From assembly GCA_002304845.1 (NCBI GenBank), contig DBPM01000034.1, forward strand, positions 4,477-12,665: 8,189 nt of DNA. The letters are read 5' to 3'. Source of the stretch: Candidatus Shapirobacteria bacterium UBA1420. Its GTDB lineage: Bacteria; Patescibacteriota; Microgenomatia; UBA12405. This document shows positions 1 through 5,515 of this stretch, one piece after another. Each line of letters begins with the position of its first letter. Position 1 is the stretch's first letter. A program made the translations under genes and the position numbers. Under the pieces are notes generated by a model, which saw nothing but the letters and a program-made list of their open reading frames with translations, had not been told where the DNA came from and ran no database searches.

Positions 1-153
1 GCGGGTCCACCGATTTTGACAGTAGTAAAAGGAGCTAAAGCTTCATTTTTGAGAATTTTCATGATTAATTATATAGCTAAAAAAGAAAATTTTAAGTTAA
101 AAACCTATAGAAAAATAATATATTTAAATAATGTGGAAAAGTGTAAAAAATAG
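1..153 (+). CDS. 3' end of an unidentified protein (partial)
   Basis: Frame 1 is open from the first base to a TAG at 151-153, giving 50 residues of a protein whose start lies left of the window. The visible peptide begins AGPPILTVVKGAKASFLRIF and becomes very rich in Lys, Asn and Tyr toward the end. I do not recognise a family. An open frame of this length can arise by chance in AT-rich DNA, so the call rests mainly on the absence of stops and on the following gene starting 30 bases later on the same strand. It could instead be a non-coding leader. If real, it would be the upstream member of the phosphoesterase-ruvCAB cluster. Confidence 0.4.
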   Translation, partial: AGPPILTVVKGAKASFLRIFMINYIAKKENFKLKTYRKIIYLNNVEKCKK

Positions 154-162
154 TTGTTATCT

Positions 163-168
163 TATAAT
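163..168 (+). promoter_or_regulatory. possible -10 box upstream of the phosphoesterase
   Basis: A perfect TATAAT lies 15 bases before the chosen ATG at 184. No convincing -35 hexamer sits 16-18 bases upstream and there is no TG extension, so this may be a chance match in AT-rich sequence. A transcript from it would begin near 175, right at the AAGGTG ribosome-binding site. Confidence 0.3.
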
Positions 169-183
169 AATGTTAAGGTGAAA

Positions 184-1023
184 ATGGAGTACAATGAAAG
201 AGTGAAAAAAAGACGGATTATTTTAGTACTGGGATGGTTACTGATAATAGTGACGGTAATTTGGGGGTGGTTTTGGTTTAATCGTTTTAAAGTCGAAGAG
301 CCAGGAACAGTAGTTGTGGATTTATTACCCACAGAGATACCTAGAGAATACAAAATTGCTTTTATGGCTGATATTCATAATGATACAGACAGTTTGGCAC
401 GGGCCTTGGTGGTGGCAAAACAAGAAGGAGTGGACAGGGTGGTGTTGGTGGGTGATTTAACTAATAAAGGTGATGAAAAATATCTGTTAAAAGTCAAAGA
501 GATTATGGATACTTCGGGACTTAAATATTCGGCTGTACCAGGAAATCATGAGTATAGTTTGGCTAATTTTCGAAAAATTTTTGGAGCTAATTATGGCATA
601 GTCGAAGAAGATTTGGTGAAATTAATTTTGATTGATAACAGTTATTGGCGGGGGATGAATGAGGAACAGGTTAAGTGGATAGAGGAGGCGGTGGCAGGGT
701 GCAAAATAAAAACATGTGTGGCGGTAATGCATAAGCCACTAAACAATCTTTTTTCCAGTCATGTGATGGGAGAAAGTAATGAAAAAGCAGCCCAACAGGC
801 TCGGTGGTTAAGGCAGTTAATAATAGATTCCGGGGTGAAAAGGGTGGTGGCAGGACATTTACATTATTCCAGTTCATATGAGTTGGAGGGAATTAGGACC
901 GATTTAGTGGGAGCGATTTCTGTGGAGAGGAATACTCAGAGCCCCAGATTTATGATTTTAAAGATATCGCCTGTAGAAATTGAAAGAAAGGTGGTAGAAA
1001 TAGAGTATGATATTGGGAATTGA
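184..1023 (+). CDS. membrane-anchored calcineurin-like metallophosphoesterase
   Basis: Predicted 279-residue phosphoesterase of the calcineurin-like superfamily, which uses two metal ions to hydrolyse phosphomonoesters or phosphodiesters; the substrate cannot be told from sequence. All family metal/catalytic motifs are visible: D-x-H (ADIHND, D63/H65), GD (G90-D91), GNHE (N121/H122), a single His in VMHKP (H183) and GHLH (224-227). A basic start (KKRR) followed by a hydrophobic, Trp-rich stretch at about 12-32 is a signal anchor, so the enzyme domain probably faces the outside of the membrane. ATG 184 is chosen because AAGGTG at 175-180 precedes it; a TTG at 154 would add ten residues without a ribosome-binding site. 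The last 17 bases overlap ruvC in another frame, suggesting cotranscription with ruvCAB. The role is probably unrelated to recombination and may relate to lipid or nucleotide turnover at the envelope, but that is a guess. Confidence 0.9.
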   Translation: MEYNERVKKRRIILVLGWLLIIVTVIWGWFWFNRFKVEEPGTVVVDLLPTEIPREYKIAFMADIHNDTDSLARALVVAKQEGVDRVVLVGDLTNKGDEKYLLKVKEIMDTSGLKYSAVPGNHEYSLANFRKIFGANYGIVEEDLVKLILIDNSYWRGMNEEQVKWIEEAVAGCKIKTCVAVMHKPLNNLFSSHVMGESNEKAAQQARWLRQLIIDSGVKRVVAGHLHYSSSYELEGIRTDLVGAISVERNTQSPRFMILKISPVEIERKVVEIEYDIGN

Positions 1024-1474
1024 TCCAGGTTTGGAAAATACCGGTTGGGGAGTGATAGATGAGGATGGAGTAGTGGAGATGGGAGTGATAGTCACTACCA
1101 GATCGCAGAGTAGCCAGGAGAGGTTGGGGAAAATTTTTAAAGAAATAAAAGCGATAATTAAAAAATATCAAGTCAGTGAAGTGGCCATAGAGAGTCTTTA
1201 TTTTGCTAAAAATGCTAAAAGTGCCCTAAAAGTGGCTGAAGCGATTGGGGCGATTAAAATAGCGGCGGAAGAGTTATCGGTAAAAGTGTATGAATACACA
1301 CCATTACAGATCAAAATTGCTTTAGTTGGTTATGGTCGAGCAGAAAAAGAACAGGTGGAAGTTATGGTAAGAGAGGAGTTGGCAATTAAAGATAAAATTG
1401 AAGTGAGTCATACCGCAGATGCTTTGGCAGTGGCCTTGACTCACAAATTTACTTCGTCTTTTGTTCGGGCCTGA
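1007..1474 (+). CDS. ruvC: RuvC, crossover junction endodeoxyribonuclease (Holliday junction resolvase)
   Basis: 155-residue RuvC, close to the usual length for a short family member. It cuts Holliday junctions symmetrically after RuvAB branch migration. The RNase H-like fold is recognised by the opening GIDPG motif (catalytic D6), the AIESLYF strand (E62) and the C-terminal SHTADALAVALTH (H135, D138). Enterobacterial RuvC has Asp where H135 sits, whereas some bacterial homologues such as the Thermus enzyme have His, so the four-residue D-E-H-D active site looks intact. The start ATG lies inside the phosphoesterase gene (17-base overlap); it is required because the catalytic aspartate is only six residues in. 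No clear Shine-Dalgarno is seen, so translation is probably coupled to the upstream gene. ruvA follows 18 bases after the stop. Confidence 0.96.
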   Translation: MILGIDPGLENTGWGVIDEDGVVEMGVIVTTRSQSSQERLGKIFKEIKAIIKKYQVSEVAIESLYFAKNAKSALKVAEAIGAIKIAAEELSVKVYEYTPLQIKIALVGYGRAEKEQVEVMVREELAIKDKIEVSHTADALAVALTHKFTSSFVRA

Positions 1475-1487
1475 AAAGTGCTATGAT
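1459..1487 (+). promoter_or_regulatory. candidate internal promoter for ruvA
   Basis: An extended -10 element, TGCTATGAT (1479-1487), lies just before ruvA. A weak -35 (TTTTGT, 1459-1464) is 17 bases upstream, and an alternative TTGTTC at 1461 gives a 15-base spacer. Only five bases separate the -10 from the ruvA ATG, so a transcript starting there would have essentially no leader. The element overlaps the end of ruvC. It is inferred from sequence only. Confidence 0.4.
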
Positions 1488-1492
1488 GAGCT

Positions 1493-2059
1493 ATGATTTC
1501 AAGTTTGCGCGGTAAAGTTTCCAGATTATGGGGAAACTATACTGAGATTGAAGTGGGTGGGGTTGGATATTTGGTTTGGACGGGTAGAAGAAATTATAGA
1601 GAAGGTCAGGAGATAAAAATTCAGGTTTATTTGGCAGTGTCAGAAAACGAAGTGGCTTTGTATGGTTTTGAAAATTTTGAAGATTTGGATTTGTTTAAGA
1701 TGTTGATTACGGTGTCTGGGATAGGTCCTAAAAGTGCCGCCCAGATTTTGGCACAATCGTCGAGTACTCAGATAATTAAAGCGATAGGAGAGGCGGACAC
1801 AGCTTTTTTTGAAAAAATAAAAGGAGTCGGCAAAAAGACAGCTCAGAGGATTATTGTAGATTTAAAATCGAAGATTGGTGGATTGGGTGAACTAAATCTA
1901 AAAGAAGAATTACCGCTTTTAGAGGATGATTTAGTGTTGAGTTTGAGGCAACTTGGTTTTGAGAGGAAGGAGATTGAAACAGTGATCAAGAAGATGCCCA
2001 AGGAAATAGTAGTTCTAGAAGAAAGGATTAGTTGGTGTTTGCAACATTTAGGTGGTTAA
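1493..2059 (+). CDS. ruvA: RuvA, Holliday junction branch migration protein
   Basis: 188-residue RuvA, the tetramer that holds the four-way junction flat and recruits RuvB. Domain I (about 1-62) is an OB-fold beginning MISSLRGKV and including EVALYGFE. Domain II (about 63-135) carries two helix-hairpin-helix motifs that grip DNA backbone, VSGIGPKSA (74-82) and KGVGKKTAQRI (110-120). An acidic linker (KEELPLLEDD) leads into domain III (about 145-188), with the typical LRQLGF helix that binds RuvB. The length is slightly below the common 190-205. It sits 18 bases after ruvC and one base before ruvB. No strong Shine-Dalgarno precedes the ATG; GATGAG is the best candidate. Its own promoter may be the extended -10 just upstream. 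Confidence 0.96.
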   Translation: MISSLRGKVSRLWGNYTEIEVGGVGYLVWTGRRNYREGQEIKIQVYLAVSENEVALYGFENFEDLDLFKMLITVSGIGPKSAAQILAQSSSTQIIKAIGEADTAFFEKIKGVGKKTAQRIIVDLKSKIGGLGELNLKEELPLLEDDLVLSLRQLGFERKEIETVIKKMPKEIVVLEERISWCLQHLGG

Positions 2060-2060
2060 T

Positions 2061-3017
2061 ATGGACAAAAACTTAGATCCGAAATTAAAAAGTGAGGATA
2101 AAGAAATTGAATTGTCTTTAAGACCTAAAAGATTACAGGAGTTTATCGGTCAAAAAAAATTAAAAGATCAATTGGAGGTATTTATTGAGGCGGCGAAAAA
2201 ACGAGGTGAGGCGCTGGATCATATTTTGTTTTATGGACCACCAGGTTTAGGAAAAACAACTTTGGCGATGCTGTTGGCGGCGGAGATGGGATCGAATATT
2301 AAAGTGACTTCCGGTCCGGCATTGACTCGGGCGGGGGATTTAGCGTCAATATTAACTTCTCTAAAAAAAGGAGATATTTTGTTTATCGATGAGGTGCATC
2401 GTTTAAATAAGATGGTAGAGGAAACGCTATATAGTGCTATGGAAGATTATGTTTTGGATATAGTTTTGGGTAAGGGTCCGGCGGCTAGGTCGGTGAGATT
2501 GAAGTTGCAAAGATTTACGATTGTAGCGGCAACAACCAGAATCGGTTTAATTTCGGGGCCGATGCGAGATAGATTTGGAATTGTTCAACAGGTTGATTTT
2601 TACGAAGACGAAAAACTAGCGGAAATTGTTAAAAGAACAGCTCAATTGTTAGAAGTTAAAATTGATGAGAAGGCAGCATTGGAAATTGCTAAGAGATCGC
2701 GGGGGACACCGAGGGTGGCTAATCGTTTATTAAAAAGAGTGAGAGACTATGCTCAAATTAATAATGATGGAGTGATTAGTTTTAAGGAAAGTTTGGAAGC
2801 CTTGAATAAATTAGGGGTAGACGAATTAGGTTTATCTGATGCAGATAGGAAGTATTTGGATGTAGTCAAAAAACAGTATGGTGGAGGACCGGTGGGAGTG
2901 GAAAACATTGCGGCGGCATTGACTGAAGATGTGGAGACGATTACAGATGTGTATGAGCCTTTTTTGATGAAAAAAGGATTGATAAAAAGGACACCTCGAG
3001 GTCGAGTGATTGTATAA
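2061..3017 (+). CDS. ruvB: RuvB, Holliday junction branch migration ATPase
   Basis: 318-residue RuvB, the AAA+ hexameric motor that pumps DNA through the RuvA-bound junction. Visible motifs in order: the family's N-terminal SLRPKRLQEFIGQ, Walker A GPPGLGKT (59-66), Walker B LFIDEVHR (107-114), sensor 1 AATTR (156-160), the arginine-finger region GPMRDRFG (166-173), sensor 2 RGTPRVANRLL, and a winged-helix C-terminus with YGGGPVGVE and the near-terminal RTPRGR. ATG 2061 is preferred to the in-frame GTG at 2052 because GGTGG at 2051-2055 is well placed as its ribosome-binding site; that site lies inside the last codons of ruvA, one base from the new start, implying coupled translation. The gene ends at TAA 3015-3017, directly before a hairpin. 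Confidence 0.97.
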   Translation: MDKNLDPKLKSEDKEIELSLRPKRLQEFIGQKKLKDQLEVFIEAAKKRGEALDHILFYGPPGLGKTTLAMLLAAEMGSNIKVTSGPALTRAGDLASILTSLKKGDILFIDEVHRLNKMVEETLYSAMEDYVLDIVLGKGPAARSVRLKLQRFTIVAATTRIGLISGPMRDRFGIVQQVDFYEDEKLAEIVKRTAQLLEVKIDEKAALEIAKRSRGTPRVANRLLKRVRDYAQINNDGVISFKESLEALNKLGVDELGLSDADRKYLDVVKKQYGGGPVGVENIAAALTEDVETITDVYEPFLMKKGLIKRTPRGRVIV

Positions 3018-3019
3018 CC

Positions 3020-3054
3020 AAAAAAGGCATCCCGCCGCTGCGGGATGCCTTAAG
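3020..3054. terminator. hairpin terminator between ruvB and the converging HTH gene
   Basis: AAGGCATCCCGC (3024-3035) pairs perfectly with GCGGGATGCCTT (3040-3051) around a four-base loop. On the - strand the stem is followed by a run of six T (complement of A 3020-3025), a classical intrinsic terminator for the helix-turn-helix gene. On the + strand only a short T stretch follows, so it should act more weakly on ruvB transcripts. The stem is conspicuously GC-rich for this genome. Confidence 0.88.
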
Positions 3055-3071
3055 GCAAAGTGAAGAGATAA

Positions 3072-3329
3072 TTATTCTCCTTGAATACCTAAAAGCCAGA
3101 GAACTGCTTCTTTGCGATAACGTCGGTCTCCACGAGCGTTGATACGGATAGCCGGAAGTTTACCTCTTTTACCCCAACGTTTAATAGTGAGTTTGGAAAC
3201 TCGGAGTAGATCAGCGACTTCAGCCACGGTCAATAGATCGGGAAGATTGTCAATACTGACTCCATTAACTTTTTTTTGGGCGGGTTTTTGAGATACAGAT
3301 TTCTCTTCTGTTATATTTTGAATGTCCAT
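3072..3329 (-). CDS. excisionase/MerR-type helix-turn-helix DNA-binding protein
   Basis: 85-residue protein with a charged, Gln/Lys-rich disordered N-terminus (1-30) and one winged helix-turn-helix of the HTH_17/excisionase type at about 32-80: LLTVAEVADLLRVSKLTIKR is the helix-turn-helix, GKLPAIRI and the Arg-rich GDRRYRKE form the wing, and AVLWLL is the final helix. Such proteins act as small transcription factors or as Xis-like recombination directionality factors. No integrase or phage gene is nearby, so a regulator is more likely. ATG is chosen because AGAGGT (3338-3343 on the complement) sits nine bases upstream. The gene is divergent from the dehydrogenase at 3446. One arm of an inverted repeat in the shared gap covers its ribosome-binding site and the other touches its -35, which suggests autoregulation. 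The right-hand neighbours are plausible targets. Confidence 0.85.
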   Translation of the reverse strand: MDIQNITEEKSVSQKPAQKKVNGVSIDNLPDLLTVAEVADLLRVSKLTIKRWGKRGKLPAIRINARGDRRYRKEAVLWLLGIQGE

Positions 3330-3335
3330 TTACTG

Positions 3336-3400
3336 TGACCTCTTATATCAAAAGAATGTTTAACTAAAATCATTAAAACATAAAGGATATAAGTAGGTCA
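3336..3400. repeat. spaced inverted repeat in the divergent intergenic region (candidate operator)
   Basis: GATATAAGTAGGTCA at 3386-3400 (+ strand) is matched on the - strand by GATATAAGAGGTCA (complement of 3336-3349), differing by one inserted base. The arms are 36 bases apart and point toward the two divergent genes. The left arm includes the ribosome-binding site of the helix-turn-helix gene and the right arm overlaps its predicted -35. This layout is typical of a site bound by a dimeric or paired regulator, most simply the adjacent helix-turn-helix protein. Binding is inferred, not shown. Confidence 0.55.
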
Positions 3401-3401
3401 A
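3372..3401 (-). promoter_or_regulatory. predicted promoter of the helix-turn-helix gene
   Basis: Reading leftward, TTGACC (complement of 3396-3401) is followed 18 bases later by TTTAAT (complement of 3372-3377), which also has a TG extension (TGTTTTAAT). Transcription would start near 3365, giving a leader of roughly 36 bases with a good ribosome-binding site. The -35 falls in the right arm of the inverted repeat. Confidence 0.5.
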
Positions 3402-3433
3402 GAGATCAAAATGAAGTAATTGAGGAAATGTTG

Positions 3434-3439
3434 TAAAAT
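3434..3439 (+). promoter_or_regulatory. possible -10 box of the dehydrogenase operon
   Basis: TAAAAT ends six bases before the ATG at 3446, so a transcript from it would start at or next to the start codon. No good -35 is visible at 15-19 bases spacing, and no Shine-Dalgarno precedes this ATG. It matches the spacing seen for the DUF1846 gene but is weaker evidence on its own. Confidence 0.35.
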
Positions 3440-3445
3440 GGGTTT

Positions 3446-4441
3446 ATGGATAGAGTAAAAATTGCTTTTTTTGGAGTCAAGGCTTGGGAAAGGGCAGCGA
3501 TAGAAAAAGCTCTGGCGGGTTTAGACACTTATGGTATTGGTATTTATGAAGAGGAGGTGCAGGATAATCTGAAAGTGGCGGCTGAGTACGAGATAATTTC
3601 ACCTTTTATATACTCCAAGTTTGATAAAAAAGTGTTAGATAAATTACCGAAATTAAAGATGATTGCAACTCGGTCAACCGGGACTGATCATATAGATATG
3701 GAAGAATGTCAAAAAAGAGGAATTAAAGTGACTAGTGTGCCAGTTTATGGGTCAAGAACAGTAGCGGAGTATACGATTGGATTGATGTTGGCGGTGGCTA
3801 AAAATATTGTGGAAGGTGATGAAGCTTTGCAGGATGATGAATTTAGTCCAGAGGGTCTAACAGGGATTGATTTATATAAAAAAACTTTAGGCATTGTAGG
3901 ATTGGGGAAAATAGGAGCCAATGTGGCTCGTTTTGCCAGAGCTTTGGGAATGAAAATTATAGCGGTAGAAAAGAATCCGGATCCAAAAATAGTCAAGAGA
4001 TATAAGGTGGAACTGGTGAGTTTAGAAGAGTTATTAAAACGATCCGATGTAGTGACTTTACATGTGCCAGCAGTTAAAGAAACCAGACATCTTATTAATA
4101 GAAATAATATAAAGTTGATGAAAAAAGGTTCAATTTTAATTAATACGGCTAGAGGAGCAGTAGTAGAAAGCAATGCAGTGGTATGGGCTTTAAATAATGG
4201 TATTTTGCGAGGAGCAGGTTTGGATGTAGTGGAAGAAGAGGACAAAATTGAAGATATATCGATGATTATGAGTCAGCGACCACGTAAGGAAGATTTACAG
4301 GATTTGCTCAGTTATCATATTTTGCGAGACAGAAGTGATGTGGTGTTTACACCTCATAATGCCTTTAATACCGAAGAGGCGATAGAGAGAATTATTAAAA
4401 CGACGATAGAAAATATTAGAAATTTTATAAAAGAAAAATGA
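3446..4441 (+). CDS. D-isomer-specific 2-hydroxyacid dehydrogenase, D-lactate dehydrogenase-like
   Basis: 331-residue NAD-dependent dehydrogenase of the usual length. It probably interconverts pyruvate and D-lactate, although related enzymes use other 2-oxo acids. The N-terminal catalytic half has RSTGTDHIDM (76-85) and VPVYGSRTVAEYT. The Rossmann half opens with GIVGLGKIG (149-157), and an acidic residue (E175) ends the next strand, as expected for NAD rather than NADP. The catalytic set is Arg in NTARG (R236), Glu in DVVEEE (263-265) and His in TPHNAF (H304). The last motif resembles the TPHxAF of D-lactate dehydrogenases more than that of phosphoglycerate dehydrogenases. In a fermentative, reduced genome this enzyme would regenerate NAD. 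Its stop overlaps the next gene's start as ATGA (4438-4441). It is divergent from a small helix-turn-helix gene that may regulate it. Confidence 0.92.
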   Translation: MDRVKIAFFGVKAWERAAIEKALAGLDTYGIGIYEEEVQDNLKVAAEYEIISPFIYSKFDKKVLDKLPKLKMIATRSTGTDHIDMEECQKRGIKVTSVPVYGSRTVAEYTIGLMLAVAKNIVEGDEALQDDEFSPEGLTGIDLYKKTLGIVGLGKIGANVARFARALGMKIIAVEKNPDPKIVKRYKVELVSLEELLKRSDVVTLHVPAVKETRHLINRNNIKLMKKGSILINTARGAVVESNAVVWALNNGILRGAGLDVVEEEDKIEDISMIMSQRPRKEDLQDLLSYHILRDRSDVVFTPHNAFNTEEAIERIIKTTIENIRNFIKEK

Positions 4442-5490
4442 AAGCAGTCATCATTTGCGGTGGAGTGGGTGCAAAAATGTGGCCTGAGAGTCGCAGCACT
4501 TCACCTAAACATTTTTTACCCTTGATTGGGGAAAAATCATTATTTCAATTAAACTGGGAGGCCTTGCGTTTGAAGTTTGCGCCTGAGGAAATATTTTTGC
4601 AAACCAACGCTCAACAAGCGGAAATGGCTAAAACGCAGGTGGTAGAAATTATTCCTGAAAATATTTTTATAGAACCGGAGATGAGAAATCAGGGACCGGC
4701 GACTGGTTTTGCGGCGGCCTCCTTGATAAAAAAAGGTTTTGGTGATGAGGCTTTTATGTTGGTTCAAGCTGATGTATTGCGTAAACCAGAGACCGAATTT
4801 ATAAAAATGATTGAAAGTGCGGGAAAATTAGCGGAAAAAGGGAGTGATTATATTACCGGTGGTATCAAACCTGACCGAGTTGTAAGAGGTGTGGATTATT
4901 TGGTAAAGGGTGAATTGGTGAGTGAAGAAAATGGAGTTAAGGTTTTTAAGGTGGCGGACTATATTGATCGAAGTGAAGAGGAAAAAATTCAGCAATATAT
5001 GGGCAGTGATCAACTGTTAATCCATGCCAATCATACTTGTATGACGCCAAATAATCTGTTGGCGATGTATCAAAAATATCGACCTGATTGGGCAGAACCT
5101 TTAAAAAGAATTATAGAAGGCGGTGAAGTGCCAACGGAATATGCTCAGATGCCTAAAGGGGCGATTGAGGAAATTACCAAAGAGCTTTATAAAAACAATG
5201 GGGCGTTGGTAGTGGAGTTGCCTTTTGAATGGGTAGATTTTGGGACTTGGGAGTCACTAGGAAAATATTTAAGTGATCATAATCTGATACAGTCTGATGG
5301 TGAAACTATAGAGTTAGATAGTACCAATAATGTGGTTAGAGCCAAAAAGACAGTCGCCTTGATTGGTGTCAACGACATGATTATAGTTGACAAAGATGAT
5401 GCCTTGTTGATTTGTAAAAAGGAAATGAGTGGTCGAGTAGGTGAGATAGTCGATAAACTTAAGGCTGAAGAAAAAATGGATTTGGTGTGA
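4438..5490 (+). CDS. mannose-1-phosphate guanylyltransferase-like nucleotidyltransferase (diverged)
   Basis: 350-residue sugar-phosphate nucleotidyltransferase. The closest family is mannose-1-phosphate guanylyltransferase, which makes GDP-mannose for cell-surface glycans. Supporting features are the N-terminal GG-x-G...WPESRSTSPKHFLPL signature (8-29), EPEMRNQGPA (79-88), the metal-binding AD pair (A111-D112), VDFGTWESL (266-274) and a C-terminal half with the left-handed-helix pattern NNVVRAKKTVALIGV and IIVDKDDALLICKK. Several usual residues are changed: the loop is GVGAKMW rather than GxGTRLW, ADH has become ADV, the GYGYI segment reads GVDYL, and the EKP sugar-site motif reads IDRSEEE. 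It may use another sugar phosphate or nucleotide. Translation is probably coupled to the dehydrogenase by the four-base ATGA overlap; no independent ribosome-binding site is clear. No phosphomannomutase or glycosyltransferase is visible nearby. Confidence 0.8.
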   Translation: MKAVIICGGVGAKMWPESRSTSPKHFLPLIGEKSLFQLNWEALRLKFAPEEIFLQTNAQQAEMAKTQVVEIIPENIFIEPEMRNQGPATGFAAASLIKKGFGDEAFMLVQADVLRKPETEFIKMIESAGKLAEKGSDYITGGIKPDRVVRGVDYLVKGELVSEENGVKVFKVADYIDRSEEEKIQQYMGSDQLLIHANHTCMTPNNLLAMYQKYRPDWAEPLKRIIEGGEVPTEYAQMPKGAIEEITKELYKNNGALVVELPFEWVDFGTWESLGKYLSDHNLIQSDGETIELDSTNNVVRAKKTVALIGVNDMIIVDKDDALLICKKEMSGRVGEIVDKLKAEEKMDLV

Positions 5491-5493
5491 TAA

Positions 5494-5515
5494 ATCTGTA
5501 ATAATAATTACAGAT
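5494..5515 (+). promoter_or_regulatory. hairpin covering the RAYT start codon
   Basis: ATCTGTAAT (5494-5502) pairs perfectly with ATTACAGAT (5507-5515) around the loop AATA. The right arm contains the first two bases of the ATG at 5514. There is no Shine-Dalgarno before this start. In RNA the hairpin would hide the initiation codon, in the manner of the structured leaders that limit IS200-type transposase translation. It lacks a T-run, so it is a poor terminator for the preceding gene. Confidence 0.6.

Noticed and set aside
154..183. TTG at 154 as start of the phosphoesterase
   Set aside because: No ribosome-binding site precedes it, whereas ATG 184 has AAGGTG, and the anchor segment is complete from 184.
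2052..2060. GTG at 2052 as start of ruvB
   Set aside because: It would use the GGTGG ribosome-binding site as coding sequence; ATG 2061 is correctly spaced from it.
3745..4245. 166-codon open frame on the - strand
   Set aside because: It is antisense to the strongly supported dehydrogenase, has no recognisable motif and a Ser/Thr-rich composition typical of shadow frames.
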